From the NCBI RefSeq assembly GCF_025602895.1, contig NW_026516301.1, forward strand, positions 111,207 through 175,206: DNA of 64,000 nucleotides. The letters are read 5' to 3'. A program made the position numbers and the translations under genes. Source of the DNA: Polychytrium aggregatum (taxonomy: Eukaryota; Chytridiomycota; Chytridiomycetes; Polychytriales). The notes under the pieces were generated by a model. The model had not been told where the DNA came from and made no database searches. It saw only the letters and a list, made by a program, of their open reading frames with translations. Below, in pieces: positions 41,135-52,710 of the stretch (its first letter is position 1; each line of letters begins with the position of its first letter).

Positions 41135-44100
41135 ATGGACCCAGCTGCCCTCTATCAAATCTTTGGCGCCTCTTTCTCGTCCGATGCCAACGTCCGCATG
41201 CAGGCCGAGTTGGAGCTTCACAAGGTAAACCCAGCACTTCGGCAAGGAGCATTGGCCCGCCAGCACCGCAATCTGGTACAGCAATCTCGGTGGAAGCCCA
41301 CGGCAGATGCGAAGGCCACAGCCGCAAGCACATACCGTCCTGGTCACTGCGTCTCAGCAAGAGGCTTTCGGCCGTGGCCAGAGTGGCTTGGCTATTCCAT
41401 TCAGCATTGGCTCGCGCCGTCGACCTTGGGTCGAATCATCGGGCTCTCGATAACCGGTCATGGGAACTGCGTGTCCTAACCAAACATGATCCGAGACGGC
41501 CTCGCAAAATGCACAGGCTGCCGTTGTCGAAGCAGATGTGTCCATGCTTGGGTGGTCTTGTGCTCGGTGCTAACAAAGTGTGCATGTTGCTTCGATGCTG
41601 CAGCTTGAAGAAAACGATGGCTTCGTTTCCAGCCTCCTGCAAATCATCGGCACTCCAGCTTCAGAGCAGGCCGTTCGCCAGGCTGGTGGGTAGTCTGCTG
41701 ACGATCGTATCGGCCCTTCGATGTTGTTTTTGCGGCCTTACAGCTCACACGGTGTCTCTATTCCGTCAGCCGCCATTTTCTTCAAGAACCGCATCCAGAA
41801 GGGATGGGAGCCTGCCCGTGACAAGGCCATCGGCGAAGCCGACCGTGCCATCGTGCGCCAGTCCATTGTCGAGGCCCTCTTGATTTCACCCGAAACCATC
41901 CGGTAATGATCTTTTCCCGGCAGCTGTTTCTGAAATCAGGCCCTGGCCAGAAAACATATTGGCGACTGCCGTGCTCTGTTTCCGGTGGCGCGCCTTCTGT
42001 CGACGGTTCCTGGCAGATCGCCATGCTGTGATTGTGGACCCCATGGAATATGGCTTGGTCGCTCGTACATGCCGTTGCCTCGGAGGCGCTCTGTGCTGAT
42101 GTCACATCTTCGTCTTTCCCCAGCAAGCAGCTGATTGCCTCCATCAGCATCATCCTCAACTCGGACTATCCCGATAAGTGGCCCGGATTTCTCCAGAGCC
42201 TTCATTCGATGCTCCAGAGCAACGACTCCACCCACGTCTATGGCGGTCTTCTGCTCTTGAGGGAGCTCGTCAAGGTCTTCCAGTATGTTGCCGCTTTTGC
42301 GCAAACCGGCCGCTATCTTCGTCTGTCCGTCGCCATCGCCCTTCCTGAGTCGACGACGACTCAGTGCCCGTCCATCTCTCCACTATGTAGTCTCAAGAAG
42401 CTCGAGAAAAGAACTCCTCTGAATGAGATCATCCAGCTGGTCTTCCCGACCATCCAGGCCATTGCCAACGGCGTCCTCGAATCCGAGACGATCGAGGCTG
42501 CAGAGATCCTCAAGCTCGTCTTGAAGATCTACCACACGTCGATCCAGGTAGGAGGCCCTACTCTCTGCCCTTTGCAGCTCTGCCCAATCGTCTGGATAAA
42601 GCACTCACTCGGGCCTTGCTGAACCGCATCCCAGTACGAACTCTCGGCGATCCAGCAGGAATCTTCCTGGATCGTACCCTGGGGCAGCATTTTCATCAAG
42701 ATCGTCGAGAAGCCTCCTCCGGCCTGCTCGCTCGAGGGCAGTGACGAGGATCGCGAAGCCCACGTTTGGTGGAAGACCAAGAAGTGGGCCTACCACTGCC
42801 TCCTCAAGCTCTTCTCTCGGTAGGTCTGCATGCGGTTCTCAGGAGCTGCTGGTACGACAGGACCTGCCATCATGAGCCTTGTCAACGAGTGGCTCCCCGT
42901 TGTCCCCCATACTCCAGTGTGCAAAGCCGCAATCTCTTCGTTGCAATTTTACCATCGCGAAAGAGCTGTTGTGTGCTGAATGCGAGTCATCCATTAAGCG
43001 AACGATATCTGACCACTGCGCGCTGCCCTCCCCTCTCAGCTACGGAACCAACCTCAAAGATCCTAAATACGGTGCCTTCGCCGCCACTTTCCTCAACCAC
43101 TTTGCCCCCAACATTCTCCAAACCTTCCTGGCCCAGATCCACCAGCATGTTGCCGGCCAGTGGCTCTCGAGCCGTGTCAAGCAGCAGCTCGCCACGTTCA
43201 TTGCCGACTGTGTCAAGCACAAGAATACCTGGGCGCTGATCAAGCCTCACCTCGAGATGCTGATCCAAAACTTCATTTTCCCTGCCCTCTGCTTCAGCGA
43301 GCAAGATCAGAGCGTCTGGGAAGAGAACCCGGTCGAGTTCATCAACAAAAAAGTCGGTCGGTATCGTCGCCTTCACTGATGGCCTTCGTGGAGTGCGTGG
43401 CACTTGCACCTTCGCGCTCTGGGAAAAGTTACTGGCGATCCGATCTCTAATCGTGCTGTCTTTGCATAGATCCCATCGAGAGCTTTTATAGCCTGTCTGC
43501 TGCCGCCGAGGTTCTCCTCATTGGCATCGTCCGCGATCGTTTCTCGCAGACCTTCATCCCCGTGGTTACCCTCATCAACAACATCCTCACTCAGTATAAC
43601 AGCACTCCTGAGGGCCAGCGCAACCCTCGCCACAAGGATGGCGCCCTGAACATGATGGGTGTTCTTGCCTTTGATGTGCTCAAGAAGCAGGTGAGAGTCT
43701 CGAGTGTGTCAATGGTCGCGGATCTACCTGCTCGAGCAGATTGCAGTCGGCCCTCCATTTGCTGACCCATCATTTCCGCCACCCAGTCTTCGATCAAAGA
43801 TCAGATGGATCAATTCCTTATTACCCACGTGTTCCCCGAATTCGATAGCCCCCACGCTTTCCTGCGTCTGAGAGTGAGTCTGCGCTTGTATCTTTTGCAT
43901 CATGTGCTCAGACGCATAGCCTCTGCCGTTTCTGTATTGACCAGAGCAGAGCGCGCTGAGGGCTGAAGCTCCTCGCCTGAGCCGCTGAACGCTGACCTTG
44001 ATATTTGCTCGCACAGGCTTGTGACCTGATCCACCGTTACATCGATGTGGATTTCGCAAACCCCGAGGTAGGCCGAATCGTCGGAGTTCACAGCCCGCCG

Positions 44101-46662
44101 CGGCTTCTCGAGACTGCTCTCCGTGCCATACTGCTGACTGTCGCATCACGCCGTCGCTCACATCCTCGTGTGTGGATTTCGTTCAGCACAAGATCTTCTC
44201 CTTCCAGAAGGTCCTCAACGCCATGCAGGACCCTGAACTTCCTGTCCGCATCACTGCTGCTTTGGCTCTCGGCCCCTTCCGGGAATACGCCGAAAGTGGG
44301 TTTTTGTCCGTTGCCTTCCGCTTCTGTGAACTTTTTGGCCTATCTCGGCCCCATCCTCGAGCAATGCAATGCTCTGTCAAGGAGCTGGCTTGTTGCTGCT
44401 GCAGGGGCTGACCAATGACTGTCTCCTCCCTTACCACCACTGATAGTCCACGCTGCCATGATCCCCCATGCACCGGAGATCATGCAGGCGTTCCTCAACC
44501 TCACCAACGAGATTGACATGGACACGCTGTCCGACGTCATGGAAGACTTTGTTGCCGATTACGCCGAGCAGCTGACTCCCTTTGCTATCCAGCTGACTAC
44601 CCAGATGGTAAGTGGCACTTTGCGTCGGCCAGAGGCGTCTCTCGATGGGTGGATACTCCGTCTTTGGGGAGAGCCTTGTGCCACCATTAACCAGTGCCGT
44701 TCATATCCGCATTTCAGACCGCCACGTTTATGCGTATCCTTGGCGAGGTCAACTTTGACAGCGACGATCTTGAAAACCTTGACGAAGATGCCGACAAGAT
44801 TTTGGCGGCCTCTGGTGTTCTCAAGACTCTCTGCACTCTGGTCGTTGCCGTTGATGCCTCCCCCGACGTAAGTAGTGTCGGAGTCATTGCTACTGTCTGC
44901 GCCTCTCTCCACTGCGGCAGTGCGTATCGTTTTCGTTGCGCTCTTGCCGCTTTCGTTGCGTTCTTGCCACTTTCGACCATTACTGAGCCTTGGTATCTGC
45001 TCGAACCAGATCTTGCGCCAGCTTGAGGTCCTCGTCGCCCCTATCATTATTTACGTCCTTGAAAAGAACGTCATGGGTAAGACTTTGAAATGGTGCCTCA
45101 CCTGCTCGAAATGGTACCTCCCCTGCTCCGCGTATTTGTACGCCCTCTCACTCAGGATCTCGCACACAGATCTCTACGAAGATACCTTCGAGCTCCTGGA
45201 TTCGTGCACCTACTGCCTGAAGGCCATCAGCCCCGTCATGTGGACTGTGTTTGACTATGTCTACCGCGCCTTCAAGGCCGATGCCGTGGACTATATCCAG
45301 AGTAGGTGTTGAGATCTCCAAGTTTGGCAGTGTGCCGCACCGCTTTACAACTGTACCTCGCACAGCGAGCCAACTCCACGATTTCCCTCCCGCAGATATG
45401 CTTCCTTCTCTGGACAATTTTATCTCCTTCGGCAAGGAGGTCTTCGTCCAGAACAAGGCTTACCAGCACATCATTTACGATATCATCGAATCGGTAAGAT
45501 GGCTGGCGATACCAGCTCCTTCTGGTCATTCATTCGGCCGACCCGCTTGTGGCTGCTACCGTGCCGCCTACTCTCCAGCTAACAATGGCTTGCCTTGTCC
45601 ACAGGTGTTTGTCTCCGCCCAGGCCGGAGAAACCGACCGAATCTATGCCTGCCAGCTGATCGAGTCCTTGCTCCTCAACCTCCGTGGCCAGGTTGATCAG
45701 TACATCCCCCAGTTCCTCGACCTTGCTTTCCGCTACCTCAAGGACGACACCCAGGCCATCCGCTCCCATCCTTTCCGCATCCATTGCCTCGAGGTCGTCA
45801 TCAACTGCATCTTCTACAACCCCACTGCGACCCTGGCGCTTCTCGAGCAGGCGGGCTTGACCACCACCTTCTTCACTCTGTGGTTCAAGCATCTCGAGGA
45901 CTTTACTCGTGTTCACGACAAGAAGCTCTGCATCAGCGCGATCTGCGCCATCATGGATCTTCCTGTCGAGTCGCTGCCTGCCTCGGTGCAGTCCGGCTAC
46001 GCCCAGATTGTTGCCGTCATGGTCTCGATCTTTGATTCCCTCCCTGCTGCCCTCGAAGGTGAGACTTTCTCTCCGCCAGCATAACCGAGGCCCTAACTCT
46101 CGTGCGATGATATGGATCGCGGCTCAGAGCACGATTGTCTCGCTTCACTGCATTCGATTCTGGATACGCCACTAACGCTGCTCCAACCTACCTGATGTCG
46201 CTAGAGCGCCAGAAGGTGATCGACGATAGCAATGCCGACTGGGAAGAGGATGAGGACGATGACGAAGGCGACGAGGATCTCGATGAGATCAACGACGACG
46301 ACGAAGCCGGTGGCGACGTTGCCAATATCAGCGAGGAAGAGTACCTCGAGTTCCTGAGCAAGGAACAAGGCAAGATCAGCGCGGGCGACGACGACGAAGA
46401 CGACTTTGACGACTGGTTTGTCGAAGACATCATGGAGGAAGACCCCTTCCACACCACGCCTCTCGACGACGTTGATGCCTACATCCGCTTCCAGGAGACT
46501 CTCAACAGCATTGCAAGCCGCCCCGCTGCCTTTACTCTGCTCAAGCAGGTCGTCAATGCCGAGCAGCAAGCCAAGTTGGATAACATCATAGTGACTGCCA
46601 ACGACAACCGGGTCAAGCAGGCTGAGGCCGCCGCCAAGAAGCAGCAGCAGCAGCAGGCCTAG
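41135..46662 (+). CDS. Importin-7/8-type karyopherin (Nmd5/Sxm1-like)
   Basis: A HEAT-repeat nuclear import receptor that binds Ran-GTP and carries ribosomal and other proteins through the nuclear pore. The ATG at 41135 opens MDPAALYQIFGASFSSDANV, the importin-N beginning (exon to 41224). Following exons read: LEENDGFVSSLLQIIG; IFFKNRIQKGW; SIILNSDYPDKWPGFLQSLH; YGGLLLLRELVKVFQ; LNEIIQLVFPTIQAIANGVL; VWWKTKKWAYHCLLKLFSRY; a long exon near 43040-43353 (FLNHFAPNILQTFLAQIHQH); and LNLTNEIDMDTLSDVMEDFV. Near 45605-46060 is FRIHCLEVVINCIFYNPTAT. The final exon is strongly acidic (NADWEEDEDDDEGDEDLDEI) and then gives EDPFHTTPLDDVDAYIRFQE, matching the importin-7/8 C-terminal acidic tail. About 17 exons with short introns. 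Confidence 0.9.
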
Positions 46663-47341
46663 AGTACGGCGCTACACTTTGTTACCTTGGCCCCGGATGT
46701 GAGGTCAACTCCATATTTCTATCGTGTTTTGCGTGTGTGCGTATATCTGGTTTGCATTTCTGTCTTGCTATTCCATTATTGTCTCGCTCTATCACTCCCC
46801 CCCCCTATTTCTACTTCCACCATTCCCTCGCCAATCCATGCCCGCCCACGTTTGCCCCTCCATCCTCTGTTGTCGTCGATTAGGCCAATCCCCCTGTCTT
46901 TTGCGAGACCCAGTGTCTCCTCGATCTTCCCCGATCCCCCACCCTTTGTCCTCTGGTTGTCGTCTGTGCTTCGTTTGGTTGCTGCCTGGCATAGATGAGT
47001 CTCATCAACATACTGCGGTGAGAATCAAGTTGGGCGACGACGTGTACAGCTTCCCCAAGAAAACAAAAGCGGCACCCCCCCCCGTTATTTCAGAATACTT
47101 GATATGTATTTGAGTGGCATCCATGATAGCCATTGATCCGTCGTTGCCGCTATGGGTGTCACCAGTCGCTGGCAGCGGGATGTTGATCTTGGGTGTTGCT
47201 CTTGCACGAGCCATCGTCTGAACCATCACCATCACAGCCATGGCATGGCTTGAGCACCGCGATTTGACCCGAGGAGGAATCCTTTCTACCTGGCAGCCAG
47301 AGATGCAGGCCAGCGGATCAATTGGACGGCCTCGCAGCTTG
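46663..47341. other. Convergent intergenic region
   Basis: About 680 bp between the importin and F-box/ankyrin 3' ends. Pyrimidine-rich up to 46990; no gene was recognised. Confidence 0.5.
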
Positions 47342-48523
47342 TTAGTCATAGTCCGAGTGGCCCTGCTGCCGCTGACGGCGCTGCAGATATGACCGTATGT
47401 CCTTGACTTCGTTGTTGCGAGATGCCGCTGCCGCAACAGACACATCGCATCCCTGCCGAAGCAGCAGCTTGACAACACCAGCATGGGTGTTGCATTCCGC
47501 GGCGAGCCTCAGCGGCATCTGGTCCGAGACGAACGGATCGGCACCGTTCCTGAGCAGCAGCTGGACCAGCCCAACGTTTCCGTTCATGGCAGCCATACAG
47601 AGTGCATCCTCCTCGGCAGCATGGATGTCTACGCCCGAGTCGATCAGCAGCCTTGCGAGCGAGACGGCCTCGGGCAGAGAGTCCTTGCACACAGCTCTGA
47701 GAGCGGCGCTCCCTTGGGTGTTGACGTCGGCTCCGTGAAGAATGAGGTACTCGACGAGTGCCGCATTGCCGCTCTCGACCGCCAGCAGCAGGGGTTCGTC
47801 CTGGTCGAGGTGGATGTCAGCCCCGGCTTGGGCCAGGATCCGGACGGTTTCGAGCCAGCCGGCGGAGCAAGCATTGCGAAGGGCCTCGTTGTTGCCGGCC
47901 TCGATCCATGCACCACACCGGACCAGCAACTCCACGATAGATGAGTGTCCGTTGAGGCTGGCTTGCCGCAGCGCAAGGTCGTCGCGAAAGTGGATATCGA
48001 CGACATGGCCGCTACGTCGGTCGCTCGCATCGATCGAGACGAATGGCTGGTGAAAGCCGAGGATACGCTTGACCAGGTCAAGCTGTCCCTCTCGCGAGCA
48101 GCAGACGAGACTGGTATTGCTCGGCAATGCACCACAGTCCAGGAGCCGGTCGACCCAGCTCCAGCGAGAGCGCTGGGCAGCCGTTTCGGAGGCCTGTTCA
48201 AGATCAAGCAGCGAGTGGACGGAGATCAGAAGTCCGCGCTGGACGAGATGCTCTGCCCAGGCCAGGAAACGCCGACCAAGGACGTCCTGCTCTCGGTCAA
48301 TGAGAGCGGCCAGAACCGACTTGCTCTCGCAGGCAAAGTGGATCCGACAAGCCTCCAGCAGCTCGGAAAAGAAGCCGAACCGCAGGACCAGTGCATGGCG
48401 AAGCCTCATGTTGGTTGCGGCAAGGCGCAGAAGGTCTCGTGGTGTGCTGAGAAAGGTCGAGACATTGAGGAGGATCTCGATGGGCAGCTCGGCGAAGGGG
48501 ACTGCGGGGATGCTCGGAGCCAT
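47342..48523 (-). CDS. F-box and ankyrin-repeat protein
   Basis: 393 residues in a single exon. The N-terminus (FAELPIEILLNVSTFLSTPR, then DLLRLAATNMRLRHAL) is F-box-like. From about residue 150 there are seven or so ankyrin repeats, for example ALRQASLNGHSSIVELLVRC, PLLLAVESGNAALVEYLILH, ALCMAAMNGNVGLVQLLLRN and PLRLAAECNTHAGVVKLLLR. The predicted role is substrate adaptor of an SCF-type ubiquitin ligase, with ankyrins binding the target; this is inferred from domain order. It is one of the few intron-free genes here. Its start codon lies about 120 bp from a terminal-repeat motif and 250 bp from the second Fanzor element, so its promoter region is shared with that insertion. Confidence 0.88.
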   Translation of the reverse strand: MAPSIPAVPFAELPIEILLNVSTFLSTPRDLLRLAATNMRLRHALVLRFGFFSELLEACRIHFACESKSVLAALIDREQDVLGRRFLAWAEHLVQRGLLISVHSLLDLEQASETAAQRSRWSWVDRLLDCGALPSNTSLVCCSREGQLDLVKRILGFHQPFVSIDASDRRSGHVVDIHFRDDLALRQASLNGHSSIVELLVRCGAWIEAGNNEALRNACSAGWLETVRILAQAGADIHLDQDEPLLLAVESGNAALVEYLILHGADVNTQGSAALRAVCKDSLPEAVSLARLLIDSGVDIHAAEEDALCMAAMNGNVGLVQLLLRNGADPFVSDQMPLRLAAECNTHAGVVKLLLRQGCDVSVAAAASRNNEVKDIRSYLQRRQRQQGHSDYD

Positions 48524-48639
48524 GGCGGCTCAACCAGCGCGAGCAGACGAAGAACACGATCGCTGACGGGAATGTTCCCGGCACAAAGAGGGACATCCCG
48601 ATCACCGCATTCACGACTGCAATAATGGACTTGGGCCTG

Positions 48640-48677
48640 TACAGTTGATCCAGAAGAAACGGGACAGTCACTTTCTG
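48640..48677 (+). repeat. Terminal-repeat motif left of Fanzor element 2
   Basis: TACAGT then GATCCAGAAGAAACGGGACA and GTCACTTTCTG. It is the inverted partner of the motif at 50017-50055, matching over about 33 bp with one missing A. Its outer end is TA (48640-48641). Confidence 0.75.
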
Positions 48678-49246
48678 CCCTTGGGCAAGAGAGCGAAAGT
48701 CGAGGGTGTGGCGAACGGTCATGGCAAGTAAGCGTTGGTGTTGGGCAGCAACATATCTGCTCAACGACTAACACTATCAATTTTTTCCGGCCCCTCGCGG
48801 CTGCTCATCTCGGTCACCTGAAAGTCACGTTGGATGTGGTGCAGCAAAAGTTGGAATCCGGCCATCGTCCGTTGAAGGCATTTGATATCACCTTGAGCCG
48901 ATTGACGGTGGTGGTGGGCAATTGGTGTGGAGGAATGACCAATTGTATCATTGTTGGAAGCTCCACTCCGATTGCGGACAAGAACCACCACCATCTGAAT
49001 CTCTCTGGTTGGAAGCCTAGTCAAGCGTGGCTGTGTGTCAGCGAGATGACATGATCGTTTGGCTATCAGGCAAGACTCACCTTGACAAGATGTCTTCCCA
49101 CGACTGATTGAGCGAGCGATGCGTTTCTGGATCTGAATCAAGGACGCCACTGCGCAGTATCTCTGCCAGCCCAAAATGCGCTGGTTTTGAGGAGAATTTT
49201 TCTTCCCCAAGGGCAGAACCAGCCATTGTCGCTATTTTCTCGCCAG

Positions 49247-50049
49247 ATGGCTCCCCGCAAGCGAAAGGTACCACCCAGGCGACCAAGTGGATCCAGAGCA
49301 CCCACAAGATCCTTGGTCTGCAGCAATGGATGAGCACCACACCAAGTCCCAAGATCCCTGGGTTGGCTTCATTCCTGCAATACATTCGCCATGTGTTCGA
49401 TGGAGACATGCTGGACAAACAGCTGTACTTCAGCCTGACCCGGCGACGGCGATTCAAGCGACTCGATCTCCACAGCAAGCGACAGCGCACCGTCCACGAG
49501 ATGTGCAAGCAAGTCATCGACCAGGCACCGAAGGAGACCGAAGTGGTGATTGCCTTTGGGAATGCATCCTGGAAACAGGGGAAGGGATATGCCTCCAGTC
49601 CCAGGAGACTCAGGTTCGTCAAATACTTTGAGCAATTCCACCATCACCAGAGACGCCCACCAGACCGATCCGTCTCCAAGATCCATGTGTGCTCGGTGAA
49701 CGAGTTTAACACATCCCAGGTGTGCTCACACTGCCGGGAATTCAAGCGACTCGAGAAGGTCGAGCATCTCGATATCGAGAAACCACACTTTGTCCGGAGC
49801 TGTGCAAGCTGCCATACGCTGTGGGATCAAGACATCAATGCAGCCAGGAACATGATCTCGGTATGCCAGTCGATCATCGCCACAGGAGATCGGCCGAGTG
49901 TATTCAAGACCATGCTTCCCAAACCAACCAAAACCACTCGATTGCCAACGAAGACAGGAGTGCAATGCCATGGCCTGCCCACTGGGCCTACAAGTCAGTC
50001 AGCGGGCTTCAGAAGCCAGAAAGTGACTGTCCCGTTTCTTTCTGGATAG
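49247..50049 (+). pseudogene. Fanzor remnant: C-terminal nuclease part only
   Basis: The original ATG (49247) is still present but after the second deletion it reads out of frame (MAPRKRKVPPRRPSG) and stops soon. The C-terminal 261 residues are intact in another frame, from TTQATKWIQSTHKILGLQQW to the stop at 50049. They keep the RuvC-II strand, SVNEFNTSQVC, the zinc ribbon and DQDINAARN. RuvC-I (the IDPGVGS Asp), both zinc knuckles and the REC-like region are gone, so it cannot be an active nuclease. An open frame begins upstream at 49108 by chance. One amino-acid difference from copy 1 was seen (D to G in KILGLQQ). Confidence 0.88.
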
Positions 50050-50055
50050 ACTGTA
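50017..50055 (-). repeat. Inner terminal-repeat motif at the Fanzor 3' end (copy 2)
   Basis: The same sequence as 28312-28350. Its outer TA is at 50054-50055. Confidence 0.75.
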
Positions 50056-50341
50056 AGTATCTCGCACTGTTGAGTATTTCGACAGTGGATGCCGGGTCGT
50101 CCATATTCTGGGCAGTCCACTTCGGGGTTGCCTTCCCTCTTGGGATGGTCGATGGGAGGTGGTTGACTCCCTTGTGCAAAGTGTGTGTGTGCAAAGTGTG
50201 TGTGTGTGTGACGGCGAGAGGCTTCTCGCCTTCCCTCGGGGGTCTCTCGCCAGAGACTGCTCTTCTCGCCGACCGAGGTGGCTCCGAGAGCGCGTTTTTT
50301 CGTTCTCGCTCATTTTTTTAACATGAAATTTTTTCATAGTG
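50050..50341 (+). ncRNA. Candidate guide-RNA scaffold of the deleted Fanzor element
   Basis: Counterpart of 28345-28636 at a constant offset of 21705 bp. Both hairpins (50213-50230 and 50242-50257) and the duplicated GTGCAAAGTGTGTGT unit are unchanged. Differences are confined to the last ~40 bp (T/A changes). If transcribed, it could supply a guide to a Fanzor made elsewhere. Confidence 0.4.
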
Positions 50342-50351
50342 TAAAATTCGG

Positions 50352-50378
50352 GGTGTCCCGTTTATTGGATTGGTTGTA
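50352..50378 (-). repeat. Divergent terminal-repeat motif just right of element 2
   Basis: Read on the minus strand: TACAACCAATCCAATAAACG followed by GGACACC. It resembles the other copies (AATCCA, AAACGGGACA) and is closest to the orphan at 21782-21812. Confidence 0.55.
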
Positions 50379-50509
50379 TTTGGGCCCAGAAACAAGCGAC
50401 CGGCTGCCTCGAACATACCACGCCCTGCTTCATCGACGCTGTGCCCAGTTTCGCATGGCGGGACCCGCAGCGAAATAAAAGTACTTCCTTGGGCCAACAC
50501 ACTCACTGC

Positions 50510-52522
50510 TCAGTCTCTCACAGCCGGCTCGAGCTTCATGGCATGTTGCTTGGGCGGATTTGCCGGGATGGGAAACTTTTTGATGGGCAGCTTGAGAGGC
50601 TGGTTGCGCTTCCAGAACTCGATCAGCGAATCGCCGACTTTGTGCGGGACGTCTTCTTGGATAGCATGTCCGGACTCGGGGTAGATGGTCATCTGGAATT
50701 TGCCTGCACACATTGTTTGCCATATTCAGGAGCGAGCGACACATGCGGGAGTGGGCGACACTGGTGCCGATGATTCATGCCCACCAGCCATATCGGTGGT
50801 ATCACCGCAGCGAGTGGCGATCCTTCAACGGGACGGCCGCTTGTGCCGACACATACCTTGCATCTGACCGATGGTCAGGGGCTTGTCGAGCCGATCCGTC
50901 CCTTCATGTTTGAGGTAGCTACGTTAAGTGATTCCCCGGGGCCCCATTTGGTCCCAGATTCCCAGCTCGAAACGGCCGGATCCACACAGGAGAACGATCA
51001 TTCACTCACCTGCAAGGATCAGCAGTCGTGCTCCTCTGACGGTCAGGAACTTTAACGAGAGATCCGTGAACCATCCTGGTGAGCGACAGATCGGTTAAAC
51101 TCGACCGTCAAGAGCCGTCTGCGGTGCGTACGATCCCGAGCCCAGGTGCAATCAGGCAACAATTCAGTGGGCCTTACCCATCCAGTATGGCTCCGAGTTC
51201 AGCAGCTTGGCCCTCCATTCATAGTAGAGGACTTTGGAGGAGTCGGCGCCCATAACGGGAACCAACTGGGACGGGATCGAGACACTGGCTGCCTCATGGT
51301 TCTTCACGGTATTGCTGTGGAGACTAGCAAGACATAATCCGCAACACATCAGCCCCTGGATCGATCTGCCCTTTGCCAGCAGGGCGTCCGAAGCTCCCTT
51401 GCGACATTGTCCCTCGCTCCAGCTTACGCCCAGTCGATAGCCTCGGCGGGCGACTTGAAGCGACTTGGGCGGGATCGGATCAAAGACCGCATGTGCTGCA
51501 ACGAATCAATCGCAGTTCCTGCAACGAGCCGGCAACCACCAATATGGCAAGCCCTGGAAATCAGTAACCCGATATGATGGGATCGACAGAACACATGTGC
51601 ATCCAAACCGCCCATGTTGGCATTGCTCTGCGAATGCTCTGCGAATGCTCTGCGAATGGCCCAGCCGCTTGGTTTGGCTCATACACTGTTCTGCATCAGG
51701 ACTCACCCTCAACGACGTCAATGACGACGACGCCCAGAACGTTCTTGATCAACTTGCGGGAGGCTGCATCGACCACGACAGGGCCGCCCATGCTGGAGTG
51801 AGTCAGCAAGGCAGGTTGTGGGTCAGCGGATGAAGCCGGTTCGCACGGTGGTCGTTGACTCGAGTGTACGGCTGTCGATGCAAAGCTACCTGTGTCCGAC
51901 CAGAATGACTTGCTCCGGCAGTGTAGGGTAGAGGAAATTGACAACATTGGCAAGATCATCGGCGAGTTGCGCCAGACTGAGGTTGTCGTCGTCCGAGGTG
52001 TGGGTGGATCCTGCCAAAAGCCATCCGCGGTCACAGCAGAGTCAGCAACTGAACACTGGCTCAAAATCCATCCAGAGTTAGCCCCATCCCCCAGCCTCAT
52101 CGGTGCATACCAGGCTCTGCCTTTCGACCGAGAACGCTCACCGTGCCCACGACAGTCCATGCAGAGCACCGAGAAGTCGTTCTGGAGCTGCGACTTGATA
52201 TGCGCCGAGACCAGGGCCCAGGTCAGGGCCGAGTGGCCGCCGCCATGGTGCATAATAAACAACGGGCCGGCCTGGGATCTGATTTGGTAGACTCGAAAGA
52301 CGTTGAGGACGCAAAGCAAGCCAAGTCAAGGATCAAGAAGCGGGAGCCGGCGCTGAGCGCCAGAAGCATCCAGGACGAGATCGGCGATGCGAGCGCGCAG
52401 GCCGCTGTTTTCAGATGGAAGTAAAAGGATATATCGTCTGTTTCGGGCAGCCGGACGTCGTCGCAAGAGTCGAAATACGGGGCCCACGGGGCGGTTGCGG
52501 GTGCAGGTTCGGCCTGGCTCAT
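50510..52522 (-). CDS. PPE1: Protein phosphatase methylesterase 1 (PPME1-like alpha/beta hydrolase)
   Basis: Removes the C-terminal methyl ester of PP2A catalytic subunit. The ATG at 52522 gives MSQAEPAPATAPWAPYFDSC, then DDVRLPETDDISFYFHLK. Next come the hydrolase core exons: GPLFIMHHGGGHSALTWALV (oxyanion region), VLCMDCRGHGERS, ADDLANVVNFLYPTLPEQVI followed by LVGHSMGGPVVVDAASR (nucleophile Ser in GHSMG) and VLGVVVIDVVEGES. Later exons give SLQHMRSLIRSRPSRFKSPA, VKNHEAASVSIPSQL and the last exon MTIYPESGHAIQEDVPHKVG with the catalytic His in SGHAIQED. The gene ends at 50510. The motif set matches PPME1 rather than a generic esterase. About nine exons with small introns. Confidence 0.9.
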
Positions 52523-52710
52523 TGATGGTGGAGATGCAGTTGCAAGTCGATCTCGCAGACACGCGCCCATCAGATGCTGTTCAGGGCCGGCGAGCACCGG
52601 GGCGGATCGGCCTGTGGCGATGCGTCACGTGGTCGTGTTGCAGGCATTTTTCTGCCGCCTCTGCGGAAACGACGGGCCAGGTTCGTCAGCCAAGCACCGA
52701 TCGATCAGCC

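Larger units (their letters stand above)
48771..50341 (+). mobile_element. Internally deleted Fanzor element (copy 2)
   Basis: Three blocks match copy 1. Block one is 48772-49219 = 24913-25360. Block two is 49220 to about 49262 = 25732 to about 25776. Block three is about 49270-50341 = 27565-28636. The outer ends are the same as in copy 1 (CACTATC and CATAGTG), and TAA lies on both outer sides (48769-48771 and 50342-50344), a possible target duplication. The first deletion (about 372 bp) joins at a 5-6-bp microhomology AGAACC; the second (about 1.79 kb) removes the N-terminal two-thirds of the gene. Only a handful of substitutions separate the copies, so duplication was recent. Confidence 0.8.

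Noticed and set aside
49108-49269. Novel N-terminus fused to the Fanzor remnant (SERCVSGSESRTPLRSISAS)
   Set aside because: This frame is noncoding 5' arm in copy 1 and is open only by chance after the deletions; there is no ATG start at its beginning.
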